DNA from: Anoxybacteroides tepidamans
GTDB taxonomy: Bacteria > Bacillota > Bacilli > Bacillales > Anoxybacillaceae
Reading direction: 5' to 3'
Length of the DNA stretch: 64,000 nucleotides
Assembly (NCBI RefSeq): GCF_014201465.1
Contig: NZ_JACHEP010000001.1
Coordinates: forward strand, 228,833 to 292,832
Below, one piece after another: positions 54,511 through 63,633 of this stretch; the first letter of the stretch is position 1; each line of letters starts with the position of its first letter. The translations under genes and the position numbers were made by a program. Under the pieces are notes generated by a model. The model had not been told where the DNA came from and made no database searches. It saw only the letters and a program-made list of their open reading frames with translations.

Positions 54511-55313
54511 TTCTTCCCTCCTTGTTTCATTGCCTTTTCAATAGACTGTTCGATGACAGATAAAATAGTAGCAGCATAATATCCAGCACCAAAACCGTTA
54601 TCAATATTGACAACAGAAACTCCGCTAGCACATGAATTTAACATAGTAAGCAAAGCGGAAAGTCCTTGGAAATTAGCTCCATATCCTACACTTGTAGGTA
54701 CGGCAATAATAGGCTTTGACACAAGCCCACCTACCACACTCGCAAGTGCTCCTTCCATACCTGCAACTACGATCACAACATGTGCCTGTTCAATAACAGA
54801 TACTCTATCTAATAAACGATGAATACCTGCAACACCTACATCGTATATGCGCTTCACCTCACACCCTAAAAATTCAGCGGTTACAGCAGCTTCTTCGGCA
54901 ACAGAAAAATCTGATGTTCCTGCACTAACAACAGCTATATATCCTTGTTTTTTTGTTTCCACATACTCTTTAGCAATCCAATAAAATGTCCTTGCATTGC
55001 TATGATGGTGAAAGTATTCGAAAGGATATCGACTTTGTAAATTCTCCATCAGGTAATCTGCTTTTTCCTCATTGATGCGTGTGGCGAGTACTTTTTTGTG
55101 AAATTTCATTAATCTTTCGAAAATACCAAGTATATGTTCTTTAGTTTTTCCTTCGCCAAAAATGATTTCGGGAAAACCCTTTCGTTTTTCACGATGAATG
55201 TCCAATGTCGCATATCCAATATAATCATATGTGCGCAATGTTTCGTATGCTTCTTCTATAGAAATATTTCCATCTTTTAATTGTTCAAGTACTTCTCTAA
55301 GCGAATTCTTCAT
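54507..55313 (-). CDS. larB: Nickel-pincer cofactor biosynthesis protein LarB
   Basis: LarB carboxylates and hydrolyses nicotinic acid adenine dinucleotide to the dicarboxylated mononucleotide. The 268-residue protein has a PurE-like C-terminal domain with VVSAGTSDFSVAEEAAVTAE, YDVGVAGIHRLLD, VVAGMEGALASVVGGL and NIDNGFGAGYYA. The start overlaps the larE stop by four bases, so larE, larB and larC are translated together. Confidence 0.95.
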   Translation of the reverse strand: MKNSLREVLEQLKDGNISIEEAYETLRTYDYIGYATLDIHREKRKGFPEIIFGEGKTKEHILGIFERLMKFHKKVLATRINEEKADYLMENLQSRYPFEYFHHHSNARTFYWIAKEYVETKKQGYIAVVSAGTSDFSVAEEAAVTAEFLGCEVKRIYDVGVAGIHRLLDRVSVIEQAHVVIVVAGMEGALASVVGGLVSKPIIAVPTSVGYGANFQGLSALLTMLNSCASGVSVVNIDNGFGAGYYAATILSVIEQSIEKAMKQGGKK

Positions 55314-56137
55314 TTTACCATTCCTTTTTTCAAAACTTCATTCATACTTCCTGATCTATATCCTCCTAGGTCAAGGGTTACATATAGAAATCCTAGTTCT
55401 CTTAATTTATTATGGATTTCCTGATGATATTTAATGATACGTGGCATCTCTTCAGGCAAAACCTCAATTCTAGCTATTTCTCCATGATGACGAACACGAA
55501 CTTGGTAAAAACCAAGCTCCAAAAGGAATTCTTCGGATTGATCAAGTTGATCAATTTTCTCTTTTGTAATTTTCGTTCCATAAGGGATACGTGATGATAA
55601 GCAGGCAAAGGAAGGTTTATTCCATGTTTTTAGTCCCATTTCCTTTGATAGTGTGCGGATTTCCTCTTTGTAAAGTTCCACTTCTTGAAGAGGACTACGC
55701 ACACCAAGCTGTCTTGCTGCTTTTAGCCCTGGACGATATTCCCCGAAATCATCCATATTAGAACCGTCAACAACCGTGTATGTATCCCCATATTTTTTAA
55801 CTAACTCTTGTAACTGTGTGTACAAATTATTTTTACAATGAAAGCAGCGGCTAAAGTCGTTTTTTACAAAATCTTCATTTTCTAGCTCGTTAATTTGAAT
55901 CTTCAAATGCTTAACACCTATTTGTTTGGCAAGCCTAGAGGCAAACTGTACTTCCCGGGTAGGAAATGTATCGGAAACGGCTGTTACCGCCATCACCTGA
56001 TGACCAAGCGCTTGTTTTGCAACCGCTAACAAAAATGTGCTATCTACCCCACCTGAAAAAGCGACTAACACGTTTCCCATATCCCTTAATAGACGAATAA
56101 GTTTTTCTTTTTTTCTCTCCAACAGCACTTCACCCAA
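55310..56137 (-). CDS. larE: Sulfur-inserting enzyme LarE
   Basis: LarE turns the two carboxylates of the precursor into thiocarboxylates with ATP. The 275-residue protein has the PP-loop VAFSGGVDSTFLLAVAKQ. Three Cys are placed at C98 and C101 (FSRCFHCK) and C179 (PSFACLSSR). LarE with only the last Cys gives up its own sulfur, whereas forms with three conserved Cys can hold an iron-sulfur cluster and work catalytically, so this one is likely the latter. The start is a TTG at 56137 after GGGAGGAA. Confidence 0.93.
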   Translation of the reverse strand: MGEVLLERKKEKLIRLLRDMGNVLVAFSGGVDSTFLLAVAKQALGHQVMAVTAVSDTFPTREVQFASRLAKQIGVKHLKIQINELENEDFVKNDFSRCFHCKNNLYTQLQELVKKYGDTYTVVDGSNMDDFGEYRPGLKAARQLGVRSPLQEVELYKEEIRTLSKEMGLKTWNKPSFACLSSRIPYGTKITKEKIDQLDQSEEFLLELGFYQVRVRHHGEIARIEVLPEEMPRIIKYHQEIHNKLRELGFLYVTLDLGGYRSGSMNEVLKKGMVK

Positions 56138-56179
56138 TTTCCATTCCTCCCGTTAACATGTCCGAGTTTATTTGCTATA

Positions 56180-56212
56180 ATGGTTCCCCTCAAAATCTAT
56201 GAGGGAAACCAT
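56180..56212. other. Intergenic hairpin between the aldehyde dehydrogenase and larE
   Basis: ATGGTT and CCCTCA (56180-56192) pair with TGAGGG and AACCAT (56200-56212), with one mismatch. No T-run follows, so it may be a partial terminator or an mRNA processing or stability element that sets the larEBC level. Confidence 0.45.
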
Positions 56213-56217
56213 ATTGT

Positions 56218-57684
56218 TTAGGCTTTAATGAATACCGTTTTAATAGATGTGAAAAACTCTATTGCTGCTTGCCCCTGTTCTCTAGAATGCGAACTAGATT
56301 GTTTCATTCCGCCAAATGGCGCTTGAAATTCCACTCCGGCTGTTTCAGCATTAACTCTTACTAATCCAGCTTCTATTTCATCAATAAACGAGAGAATGTT
56401 GCTAATATCTTTCGTATAAATAGATGCGCTTAACCCGTATTCCGTATCATTAGCAAGTTTTAATGCTTCCTCGATATTATGAACTTTGATTAACGCGAGC
56501 ACAGGTCCAAATATTTCTTCACGTGCAATAGTCATATTTAAATCTACGTTTTCAAAAATAGTTGGTTCCACATAAAAGCCGTTAGCTAATTCACCTTCCA
56601 CACATCTTTTACCGCCGTAAATTAAATTTGCTCCTTCTGCTTTTCCTTGCTCAACATAGGAAAGAACAGTATTTAATTGCTCCTCACTTACACACGGCCC
56701 CATCCATGTTTCACTCTCCATCCCGTTTCCTATTGTTAGTTGTTTTACCTTAGACAAAAGTTTTTCTTTAAATGTTTCATATACTTCGCTTTCAACAAAG
56801 ACGCGACTTGTGGCAGTACATTTCTGGCCTGTTGAACGTAATCCTCCGCTTATCGTACCATCGACCGCAAGATCGAGGTCCGCATCTTTAGCGACAATGA
56901 CAGGGTTTTTTCCTCCCATTTCAAGCTGGTATTTCGCACCTCGTTCAAAAGCTGCTCTTCCTACCCGTTTGCCAACACTATTGGAACCTGTAAATGTTAC
57001 ACCATTAATATCCGGATGTTCGGCAATTCCTTGTCCAATTACAGATCCCGGACCGCATACCATATTGACGACTCCTTTTGGAAAACCGGCTTCATGGAAG
57101 CATTCAATCACTTTCGCAGCCGTTACAGCGGCTTCGCTTGCAGGTTTTAAAACAACAGCGTTTCCATATATAAGTGCAGGTGCCATCTTCCATATCGGAA
57201 TAGCTACAGGGAAATTCCATGGCGAAATGACACCGATTACCCCGAGCGGAACTCGAGTGGTGAACATTAGAGCCTCACTATCACTTGACGGAATAACGTC
57301 GCCAATTTTTCTAACCCCTTCTCCCGCATAATATCGTAATATACTAACTCCTCTCATCGTCTCCGCCTTCGCTTCGCCAAACGTTTTTCCCATTTCTTTT
57401 GTCATTGTTTCCGCAATTTCTTCGAGACGTCTTTCAAGAATATCAGCTGTCTTATATAAATATTCTCCTCTCGCTACTCCGGATAGTTTCCACCATGATT
57501 TTTGCGCCTGTTTTGCGGCGGTTACAGCTTCATTTAAATCCTCTATAGATGAACGTTGAATATACCCAACAATTTCATTTTTATTAGCCGGATTGGTGCT
57601 TGCCTCCACTTCGTTCGTTACCGAACTTACCCAATCTCCATTTATATAGTTAAAATATGTTTTTGCTTCAGTTTGTACCGCCAT
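56218..57684 (-). CDS. Alpha-ketoglutarate semialdehyde dehydrogenase-like aldehyde dehydrogenase
   Basis: The 488-residue enzyme has [35 protein letters not shown], the catalytic Glu in [13 protein letters not shown] and the catalytic Cys in [12 protein letters not shown]. The sequence style matches 2,5-dioxopentanoate (ketoglutarate semialdehyde) dehydrogenases, the last step of the non-phosphorylative pentose or glucarate routes. The gene follows the FAH-family gene by 83 bases and precedes larE, which fits a shared pathway. Confidence 0.87.
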   Translation of the reverse strand: MAVQTEAKTYFNYINGDWVSSVTNEVEASTNPANKNEIVGYIQRSSIEDLNEAVTAAKQAQKSWWKLSGVARGEYLYKTADILERRLEEIAETMTKEMGKTFGEAKAETMRGVSILRYYAGEGVRKIGDVIPSSDSEALMFTTRVPLGVIGVISPWNFPVAIPIWKMAPALIYGNAVVLKPASEAAVTAAKVIECFHEAGFPKGVVNMVCGPGSVIGQGIAEHPDINGVTFTGSNSVGKRVGRAAFERGAKYQLEMGGKNPVIVAKDADLDLAVDGTISGGLRSTGQKCTATSRVFVESEVYETFKEKLLSKVKQLTIGNGMESETWMGPCVSEEQLNTVLSYVEQGKAEGANLIYGGKRCVEGELANGFYVEPTIFENVDLNMTIAREEIFGPVLALIKVHNIEEALKLANDTEYGLSASIYTKDISNILSFIDEIEAGLVRVNAETAGVEFQAPFGGMKQSSSHSREQGQAAIEFFTSIKTVFIKA

Positions 57685-57767
57685 AGCAACTTCACTCCCA
57701 TTTCTTAATTATTTTGAATGTAGAAACTTCAATTATCCTTGCTACCTTTATCTTAGAGATTTTGCAT

Positions 57768-58667
57768 TTACTTTGTAACCGTTCTTTGCACTAATGACTT
57801 TACATGGTTTGAAAGTATACCTATCTCTGGAATTTCGATCTCAATACGATCCTCGTCTTGAAGAGTAAAATTATTTGGTGGAACCACCGATGTACCCGTT
57901 AACAATACAGTTCCATCAAATACTTGATTATCGCGAATTAAGAAAGAAATTAACTCATCATATTTTCTTTTTAGTTGCCTTGTATTTGCACTCTCCTCTA
58001 CTACAAGTTGGTTGTTTCGATATATCCGACAAGTTATTTGAAGATTATACGGATTTTCTACAGTTTCCGAAAGTCGGATTGCCGGACCAATAGAACACGA
58101 ATTTTTCCATATTTTTGCCTGTGGTAAATAAAGAGGATTTTCTCCTTCAATATCTCTGGAACTCATATCATTACCAATTGTATACCCAACAATTTCTCCT
58201 TCTTTGGTGATTACTAAACCCAATTCAGGTTCAGGAACCTGCCAATTAGAATCACTCCGTAAATAAACCGGTTCATTAGGGCCTACTGTACGGGCAGCGG
58301 TAGATTTTAAAAATATTTCAGGTCTTTCCGCATTATATACTTTGTCGTAACATGTTTCACTACCGGTTGCTTTATCCGTACTCTCATAATTTCTTGCTTC
58401 ACGGCTTTTTTCGTACGTTACACCTGAAGCCCAAACCTCAGGAGCAACAATTGGCACAAGCAAGTTTAATTCACATAAATCTTTTTGCAAACTTTCTTTT
58501 CCAGAAATTAATCCATAGATGTAATTCAAAGGGGTCAATCCTACATTTTTTGCTTCGTAGATAATATCCATAAAATCGTTAAATGGAAGAGGGTATATTT
58601 TATTCTCATCCGTAACAGCAGCTAATACGATATCCGAATTTCCGTTTAAATATCGAATGATTCTCAT
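57768..58667 (-). CDS. Fumarylacetoacetate hydrolase family protein (probable 2-keto-3-deoxy acid dehydratase)
   Basis: The 299-residue protein has the FAH-fold metal site pattern in ASGVTYEKSREAR, QVPEPELGLVI, TIGNDMSSRDIEGENPLYLP and AKIWKNSCSIGPAI. Members with this sequence style next to ketoglutarate-semialdehyde dehydrogenase dehydrate 2-keto-3-deoxy-pentonates to ketoglutarate semialdehyde. The neighbouring dehydratase and dehydrogenase make this the likely role. Hydrolysis of a diketo acid is the alternative. Confidence 0.85.
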   Translation of the reverse strand: MRIIRYLNGNSDIVLAAVTDENKIYPLPFNDFMDIIYEAKNVGLTPLNYIYGLISGKESLQKDLCELNLLVPIVAPEVWASGVTYEKSREARNYESTDKATGSETCYDKVYNAERPEIFLKSTAARTVGPNEPVYLRSDSNWQVPEPELGLVITKEGEIVGYTIGNDMSSRDIEGENPLYLPQAKIWKNSCSIGPAIRLSETVENPYNLQITCRIYRNNQLVVEESANTRQLKRKYDELISFLIRDNQVFDGTVLLTGTSVVPPNNFTLQDEDRIEIEIPEIGILSNHVKSLVQRTVTK

Positions 58668-58741
58668 AAATCCGTCTCCTTTTGTTTTATATTAAAAAAC
58701 CTAGTTTTGTTATTTTGTCAAAAGATACACCCAAATTATAT

Positions 58742-59518
58742 TTATGGGTGTAAACTTCTATGTTTAACATACCCCATTTCTTTAGAAATGAGATTCGCAG
58801 CATTTTTTAATAATTGTACTTCTTCTATAAGTACCGAATCGTTAACTTTTGCAGACGGTTGGGATATGCTAATGGCTGCTATAACATTTCCAGAATGATC
58901 CCAAATAGGAACAGCCACACATGTAATGCCAGGTTCATTTTCCTCATTATCTAGTGCGTAGCCGTTTTTTCTAACTTTTTCAAGCTCGACAAGAAATTGT
59001 TCTTCACTGGTGATAGTGTTAGCAGTATGACTCTTATAAACATACCCTTTTAAAAATTCTTTAAGTTCTCTGTCGTCTTTGAAAGCGATTAATGCTTTTC
59101 CTACTGCACTGCTATGAACAGGAACTCTTCTTCCAATCCTCGAATATAAGACTGTTCCTGAAGTTCCTTCTACTTTATCAATATAAATACCTTCCTTTCC
59201 ATCAAGTATCACAAGATGAACTGTATTACCGGTTTTTGTAGATATATCAATTAGATACTTCTTAGAAATGGCACGAATATCAAGATGACGAATAACTAAA
59301 TTTCCTCTTTCGAACAATTTCATCCCCAATCTGTACTTACCGTTTTCCGGATTCTGTTCTATATAGTGATGATATTGGAGTGTTTTCAACAATGAATGTA
59401 CCGTACTTTTATGAAGTTGCATTTTTTCACTAATATCCGTAATTTTTAATTCCGTTTCATACTCATCAAATAAATCTAAAATACGAAGAGCACGGTCAAC
59501 AGATTGAATCAGCGGCAT
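58742..59518 (-). CDS. IclR-family transcriptional regulator
   Basis: The 258-residue protein has an N-terminal winged helix (LKITDISEKMQLHKSTVHSLL) and a C-terminal effector domain with GREVPVHSSAVG-like spacing (RRVPVHSSAVGKALIAF) and the segment NEPGITCVAVPIWDHSGNVI. The ATG at 59518 follows GAGGGTG. It lies inside the sugar-acid cluster, between the FAH-family and dehydratase genes, and should respond to a pathway intermediate. Confidence 0.93.
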   Translation of the reverse strand: MPLIQSVDRALRILDLFDEYETELKITDISEKMQLHKSTVHSLLKTLQYHHYIEQNPENGKYRLGMKLFERGNLVIRHLDIRAISKKYLIDISTKTGNTVHLVILDGKEGIYIDKVEGTSGTVLYSRIGRRVPVHSSAVGKALIAFKDDRELKEFLKGYVYKSHTANTITSEEQFLVELEKVRKNGYALDNEENEPGITCVAVPIWDHSGNVIAAISISQPSAKVNDSVLIEEVQLLKNAANLISKEMGYVKHRSLHP

Positions 59519-59671
59519 ATTCTTCACCCTCTTTAACATTTTATATTGGAACTATACATTTATTCTTTAGAACAATTTTAACAATTAGTTACTTTAATTA
59601 TAATTATAGAGAGTGAAGAGTACTAACTAAAAATAATTATTATCGCCACCACTTTAAATACTTTCAAAAAT

Positions 59672-59767
59672 TTATCGTATTCCCCTCCACTTTTTACTTA
59701 CTCCTGAATCCGCAGCTATCTTGGTTACAATCATATCAAATAGTGATTTGACGAAACCTTTAATCAT
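59672..59767 (-). CDS. Possible 31-residue peptide coupled to the dehydratase gene
   Basis: The ATG at 59767 shares one base with the dehydratase TGA stop. The frame reads MIKGFVKSLFDMIVTKIAAD and ends KKWRGIR. It is an amphipathic helix with a basic tail. There is no separate ribosome site at normal distance, so it would depend on translational coupling. It may be a chance frame. Confidence 0.25.
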   Translation of the reverse strand: MIKGFVKSLFDMIVTKIAADSGVSKKWRGIR

Positions 59768-61986
59768 CACGGATTCGGGTTGCTATTCAACTCCCTATAA
59801 GCCGGGAAAATAACATCTTTTTTATAATCGTATACTGCTTCTTCAGCAACATAGAAAGGGACTACTCCATTTGCAGCATCCGTATGTCCAATTAAACGAT
59901 TGCTGGCTGCGATACGCCGTTGACGTTTACGCATATTTTCTAACCTGCTTCTCGCTATCTCTTTTCTTTCCTGTTTTATGCTTTCAAATTCAAATAAAAG
60001 TTGATCATTTTGAAAAGCACTTTCATTCAAAAATTGAATTTTTCGTTCCCGAAGTCCAATATACAAGAGATCTCCTGTTTTCAAATAAAGTATACCTCCA
60101 CCTTCGATCGCTTCCGGGGTCATATGACCTATAGCGGCACCATATGTTACACCTGAATAGCGTCCATCACTAATAAGTGTGGCAATACGCTTTAACTGCC
60201 TATTCGCATTAATATGTTGCATCGGTGTAAACATCTCTGGCATACCAAACGCTTCTGGTCCTTGGCCAGATATAACTACAGCTATCTTTAGAGCTCCCTC
60301 TTTCACCATTGTTTCGAATAATTCATCATATTCCTTCACTTTTAACGAATCATATAAATGTGGAGAATTATGTTTTAGTACGGTCATTAAGCTTTTATAA
60401 CTAAAACTCCGCTTTAATTTAAGTTTTTCTAACAAATTAACATCTAAAAGCCCTTCATTCGCATCATCCTCATTCTCGTAATATAAAACAAATGCTACTT
60501 TCTTATCGAACTCATCAATTTGCGTTGTTGTCATCCCGCTAATTTTTACTACTGCACTTTCAAAGAAATTTCCTGATAAAACATCTACACCACTAAATGG
60601 TCGTCTTGGTTTAGAAAAGATAATCGGGTTATCTTTCACATTTTCAGCTAGTAATTGATCTTTCTTTATAGAAAGCCTTTCCCGCCATGTTGTTCCTGTA
60701 ACAGTTGGTGCATCAATGTCCATTGGAACTCCATTATTTATCAATTCATAAAATACGGTTTCCATTCCTCTTATTTTTCCACTGCAACACTGAATAGCTA
60801 AAGCATAGATATCTCTTCCTTGTGTGAGACTATAATCAAACAAATCTGGAACCGGTATTTCATGATGAATTTTATCGTACTCCCATAAATCGAACTTATA
60901 CCCTCCATAAATCATTGCAGCAACAATATGCATCATAATATTTGTAGACCCGCCAGTAGCACTGTGAATTCTAATAGCATTTTTAATATTCGTAGCCATT
61001 ATATTAGTAACCCCATATATTGGGTTATTCATCAAATATACTAAGCTATCCAGCGCTTCATTTATTTGTTCCTGTGTCGGTGGAGCAGTTAAAAGTTCCA
61101 GTGCAGGGTGAATCAATCCCAATCCTGCAATAATATGTCTTGAACTATTACCAGTCCCATTGAACGCACACACTCCACCTTTACTGTCACAAGTTGCCAC
61201 TGCTAAACGTTTTTCATAATCTTCGTGTTGTTCTTTCGTAATAATCCCTTTTTCCTTTGCCCTTTCTAACACACCTTGGAAAGCAGTGTTGGACGAACAT
61301 TGTAAAATATATGAAAGAGCATCGCGCAAATCGTATGCAATATCCTCTTCCCCTATTGCTTCAGCATGCCGTGCCACTTCTTCTAACTCGGCATATAACT
61401 TTGGCGGAATCGTTCCTCCTTTTAAAACATGTGCTGGAGCAAAGGTAGCAAAGAAAGGAGCTTCTCCTCTTTCTCTACGTACACGATCAATATGGGCTAA
61501 AGCACTGACAACTCCAAGCGGCTGTTTATCACATCCTTGAATGACAAAAGCACCATGATAGCTATGTGATTCTAGTTGATTAACGATCATTTGTGCGACA
61601 GCATTCCGACTTTGCAAAGAGTAGCTCATCCCTTGATTGCTCTGTGCCGTTCCATCACACATTACTGGGGTTGAAAATTGAAATGGAACTCCTCCATTTT
61701 GCCAAATGCGAATGGCAGCTCGAGCAATCGTTTGAAAATCCATAATATGCGCAGGGTGGTCAGCAGATCCCCCAATAATCGCAATTCGAGGAGCATTGTT
61801 ATGCAATCGATCATAAATTTCTTCAAGTGTCCAATCTGGTTGCATCCCTTTTAATTCGGCACCAAGGATTTGCTTAGAACGATCAAGAAGCCCTGCCACA
61901 CATATAGGTTCATTGGCCTTCCCTTGCACATTGTCGCGATATGGGTTAACTTTGCTTTCAATATACGGATATTTAATCGCCACCAT
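59767..61986 (-). CDS. IlvD/Edd-family sugar-acid dehydratase
   Basis: The 739-residue protein has the three cluster cysteines of the family in STPVMCDGTAQSNQG, VIQGCDKQPLGVV and ATCDSKGGVCAFNGTG, and a SGQGPEAFGMPEM segment near the C-terminal domain with LISDGRYSGVTYGAAIGHMT. It is longer than IlvD or Edd (about 560-610) and resembles the YjhG/YagF branch of aldonic acid dehydratases. It should convert an aldonic acid such as xylonate or arabinonate to the 2-keto-3-deoxy acid. An AAGAGGGAG site precedes the start. Confidence 0.88.
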   Translation of the reverse strand: MVAIKYPYIESKVNPYRDNVQGKANEPICVAGLLDRSKQILGAELKGMQPDWTLEEIYDRLHNNAPRIAIIGGSADHPAHIMDFQTIARAAIRIWQNGGVPFQFSTPVMCDGTAQSNQGMSYSLQSRNAVAQMIVNQLESHSYHGAFVIQGCDKQPLGVVSALAHIDRVRRERGEAPFFATFAPAHVLKGGTIPPKLYAELEEVARHAEAIGEEDIAYDLRDALSYILQCSSNTAFQGVLERAKEKGIITKEQHEDYEKRLAVATCDSKGGVCAFNGTGNSSRHIIAGLGLIHPALELLTAPPTQEQINEALDSLVYLMNNPIYGVTNIMATNIKNAIRIHSATGGSTNIMMHIVAAMIYGGYKFDLWEYDKIHHEIPVPDLFDYSLTQGRDIYALAIQCCSGKIRGMETVFYELINNGVPMDIDAPTVTGTTWRERLSIKKDQLLAENVKDNPIIFSKPRRPFSGVDVLSGNFFESAVVKISGMTTTQIDEFDKKVAFVLYYENEDDANEGLLDVNLLEKLKLKRSFSYKSLMTVLKHNSPHLYDSLKVKEYDELFETMVKEGALKIAVVISGQGPEAFGMPEMFTPMQHINANRQLKRIATLISDGRYSGVTYGAAIGHMTPEAIEGGGILYLKTGDLLYIGLRERKIQFLNESAFQNDQLLFEFESIKQERKEIARSRLENMRKRQRRIAASNRLIGHTDAANGVVPFYVAEEAVYDYKKDVIFPAYRELNSNPNP

Positions 61987-62174
61987 TGAGCTCCCTCTTT
62001 TCTAAATAATGTATTTATGAATAATTCACCTGAATTCTTAGTAATTTTGGTGACAATCACTGAAAAAAGTTGATATATCTGTGTTGCATCATTCCATCTT
62101 CTCACCTATTAGGTAAAAAATAGAGTACCAAAATCGCTTGACTTAACGAAACTTTTAAGAAACTAAACAGTTAT
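61987..62174. other. Intergenic region before the dehydratase gene
   Basis: No gene is present. Two GAAACT repeats lie 11 bases apart near 62146-62163 and could be part of an operator, but I could not place a clear promoter. Confidence 0.25.
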
Positions 62175-63446
62175 TCACCACGGATTGAGATACTTCAATG
62201 AAAAGTCCATTTCGAAAGGTTCCGATAAAATTTCTATCTCCTTTATTTGTCTCGCTTCATCTAGAAGACTCTCAGAAATCCAAATATTCCTGAGTTCTAG
62301 CGTATTTTTTATTCTGACTATCCTAACTCTGCTAATATCAAAAGCATTGCACGTTTTGATGGCTGCTTTTACTGCTAGTTCCTCTGTCTCTAAAAACATT
62401 GGTAACTTTACTACAGAAACGACTGTACTTGTTAGAGCATTAGCATACCCTTTTTCCCATACAATTTGTTCCATAACTTTATTTGTTGTAATATCAGCAT
62501 GGCCAATACCATTGGCATTGCCTTGTGTTTTTTCTGATAAACTTAATACCACTATACGTGTTACTTCCGGACCGCCAGTTGCATATGGAGTAGCGTACCT
62601 GCCTGTAATATTTGGATCCATTCCATCTCCTGAAATATCTTTTCCTATTTCATCTATTACAAGCACATCAATCGGGCTAAACATAATTCTTGGCATCAAC
62701 GCTTTCGCCTCCAGCAGTAGTTCAGGTTCCGCTGTTTCGAAATGCTCGGCTGGGACCGTAACGATTTTTGCGGGACGATCATATGCATTTTCTAAAACGG
62801 CCACACCAAAAATAATCGGTACCTTACTAATCACTATTTTGGCCATTTCGATAACATGTTTAGCCATATACTTGAAACTATATTGATGGGCAGCCTCTGC
62901 ACCCTTTTGCTTACCGAGACCAATTGTGATCATTTTCATTAATCCACTTTCCACAGGTCCTCGGAAAGCTGTATGTGGTTTAACCCTATTTATAACGATT
63001 ATTTTATCTGCCTCATATGCAAGCTTATCTATGTAAACTGGAAGACCATTATCTAACCGTCCGACTTCGACTACCTCCATACTAGAACAAATAGGTGCAC
63101 CGACAAACTCTTCTGTCACTCCCAAATGTATTAGTACATCTTTCTGCCCCTCCGCAGTTGCTCCTCCATGGCTACCCATTGCTGGAACGATGAAAGGAAT
63201 CCCGCCTACCTGTTTAACAGCATTCACAACTTCCCGAGTAATGATTGGTATGTCTGCCACTCCACGGCTTCCAACAGCGATTGCCACTCGATCACCAAGA
63301 GAAATTCTATGGAGAACATTGGCTCGCTTAATGCTCTCATGAACTGCTTTAGGAACATTTGTAATTTCAGGGGCATGAAAATTTTGTCTAACTCCTATCA
63401 TTTTGGGAATTGGTACGTCTTTAAGTAACTCCTTAATTATCCCCAT
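62175..63446 (-). CDS. LarA-family nickel-pincer racemase or epimerase
   Basis: LarA enzymes swap the configuration at C2 of a hydroxy acid through a nickel-pincer nucleotide bound to a lysine. This 423-residue protein is a LarA homologue (DUF2088). It has His93 in MGSHGGATAEG, His158 in RVKPHTAFRG, Lys171 in ESGLMKMITIG and His187 in EAAHQYS. The spacing 65, 13 and 16 residues is close to that of His108, His174, Lys184 and His200 in the lactate racemase. The ATG at 63446 follows GAGGGAGGAA. It lies between a TRAP receptor and a sugar-acid dehydratase, with larE-larB-larC in the same cluster, so an aldonic acid is a more likely substrate than lactate. Confidence 0.85.
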   Translation of the reverse strand: MGIIKELLKDVPIPKMIGVRQNFHAPEITNVPKAVHESIKRANVLHRISLGDRVAIAVGSRGVADIPIITREVVNAVKQVGGIPFIVPAMGSHGGATAEGQKDVLIHLGVTEEFVGAPICSSMEVVEVGRLDNGLPVYIDKLAYEADKIIVINRVKPHTAFRGPVESGLMKMITIGLGKQKGAEAAHQYSFKYMAKHVIEMAKIVISKVPIIFGVAVLENAYDRPAKIVTVPAEHFETAEPELLLEAKALMPRIMFSPIDVLVIDEIGKDISGDGMDPNITGRYATPYATGGPEVTRIVVLSLSEKTQGNANGIGHADITTNKVMEQIVWEKGYANALTSTVVSVVKLPMFLETEELAVKAAIKTCNAFDISRVRIVRIKNTLELRNIWISESLLDEARQIKEIEILSEPFEMDFSLKYLNPW

Positions 63447-63633
63447 TTTTCCTCCCTCTGTTGCCTGATTTTTCAATATACAAACAAGACAAAACGTGAA
63501 CCCATTACGCCTTATTAGGAAAATAGGGAAGAGACGTAAACGTTGCATTCTTTTATTTTCACAGATGCTTTCTCTTCCCTGTCTATCTTTTATTACAATA
63601 TTTTCTATATATTATCTTAGAACTACCATATTT

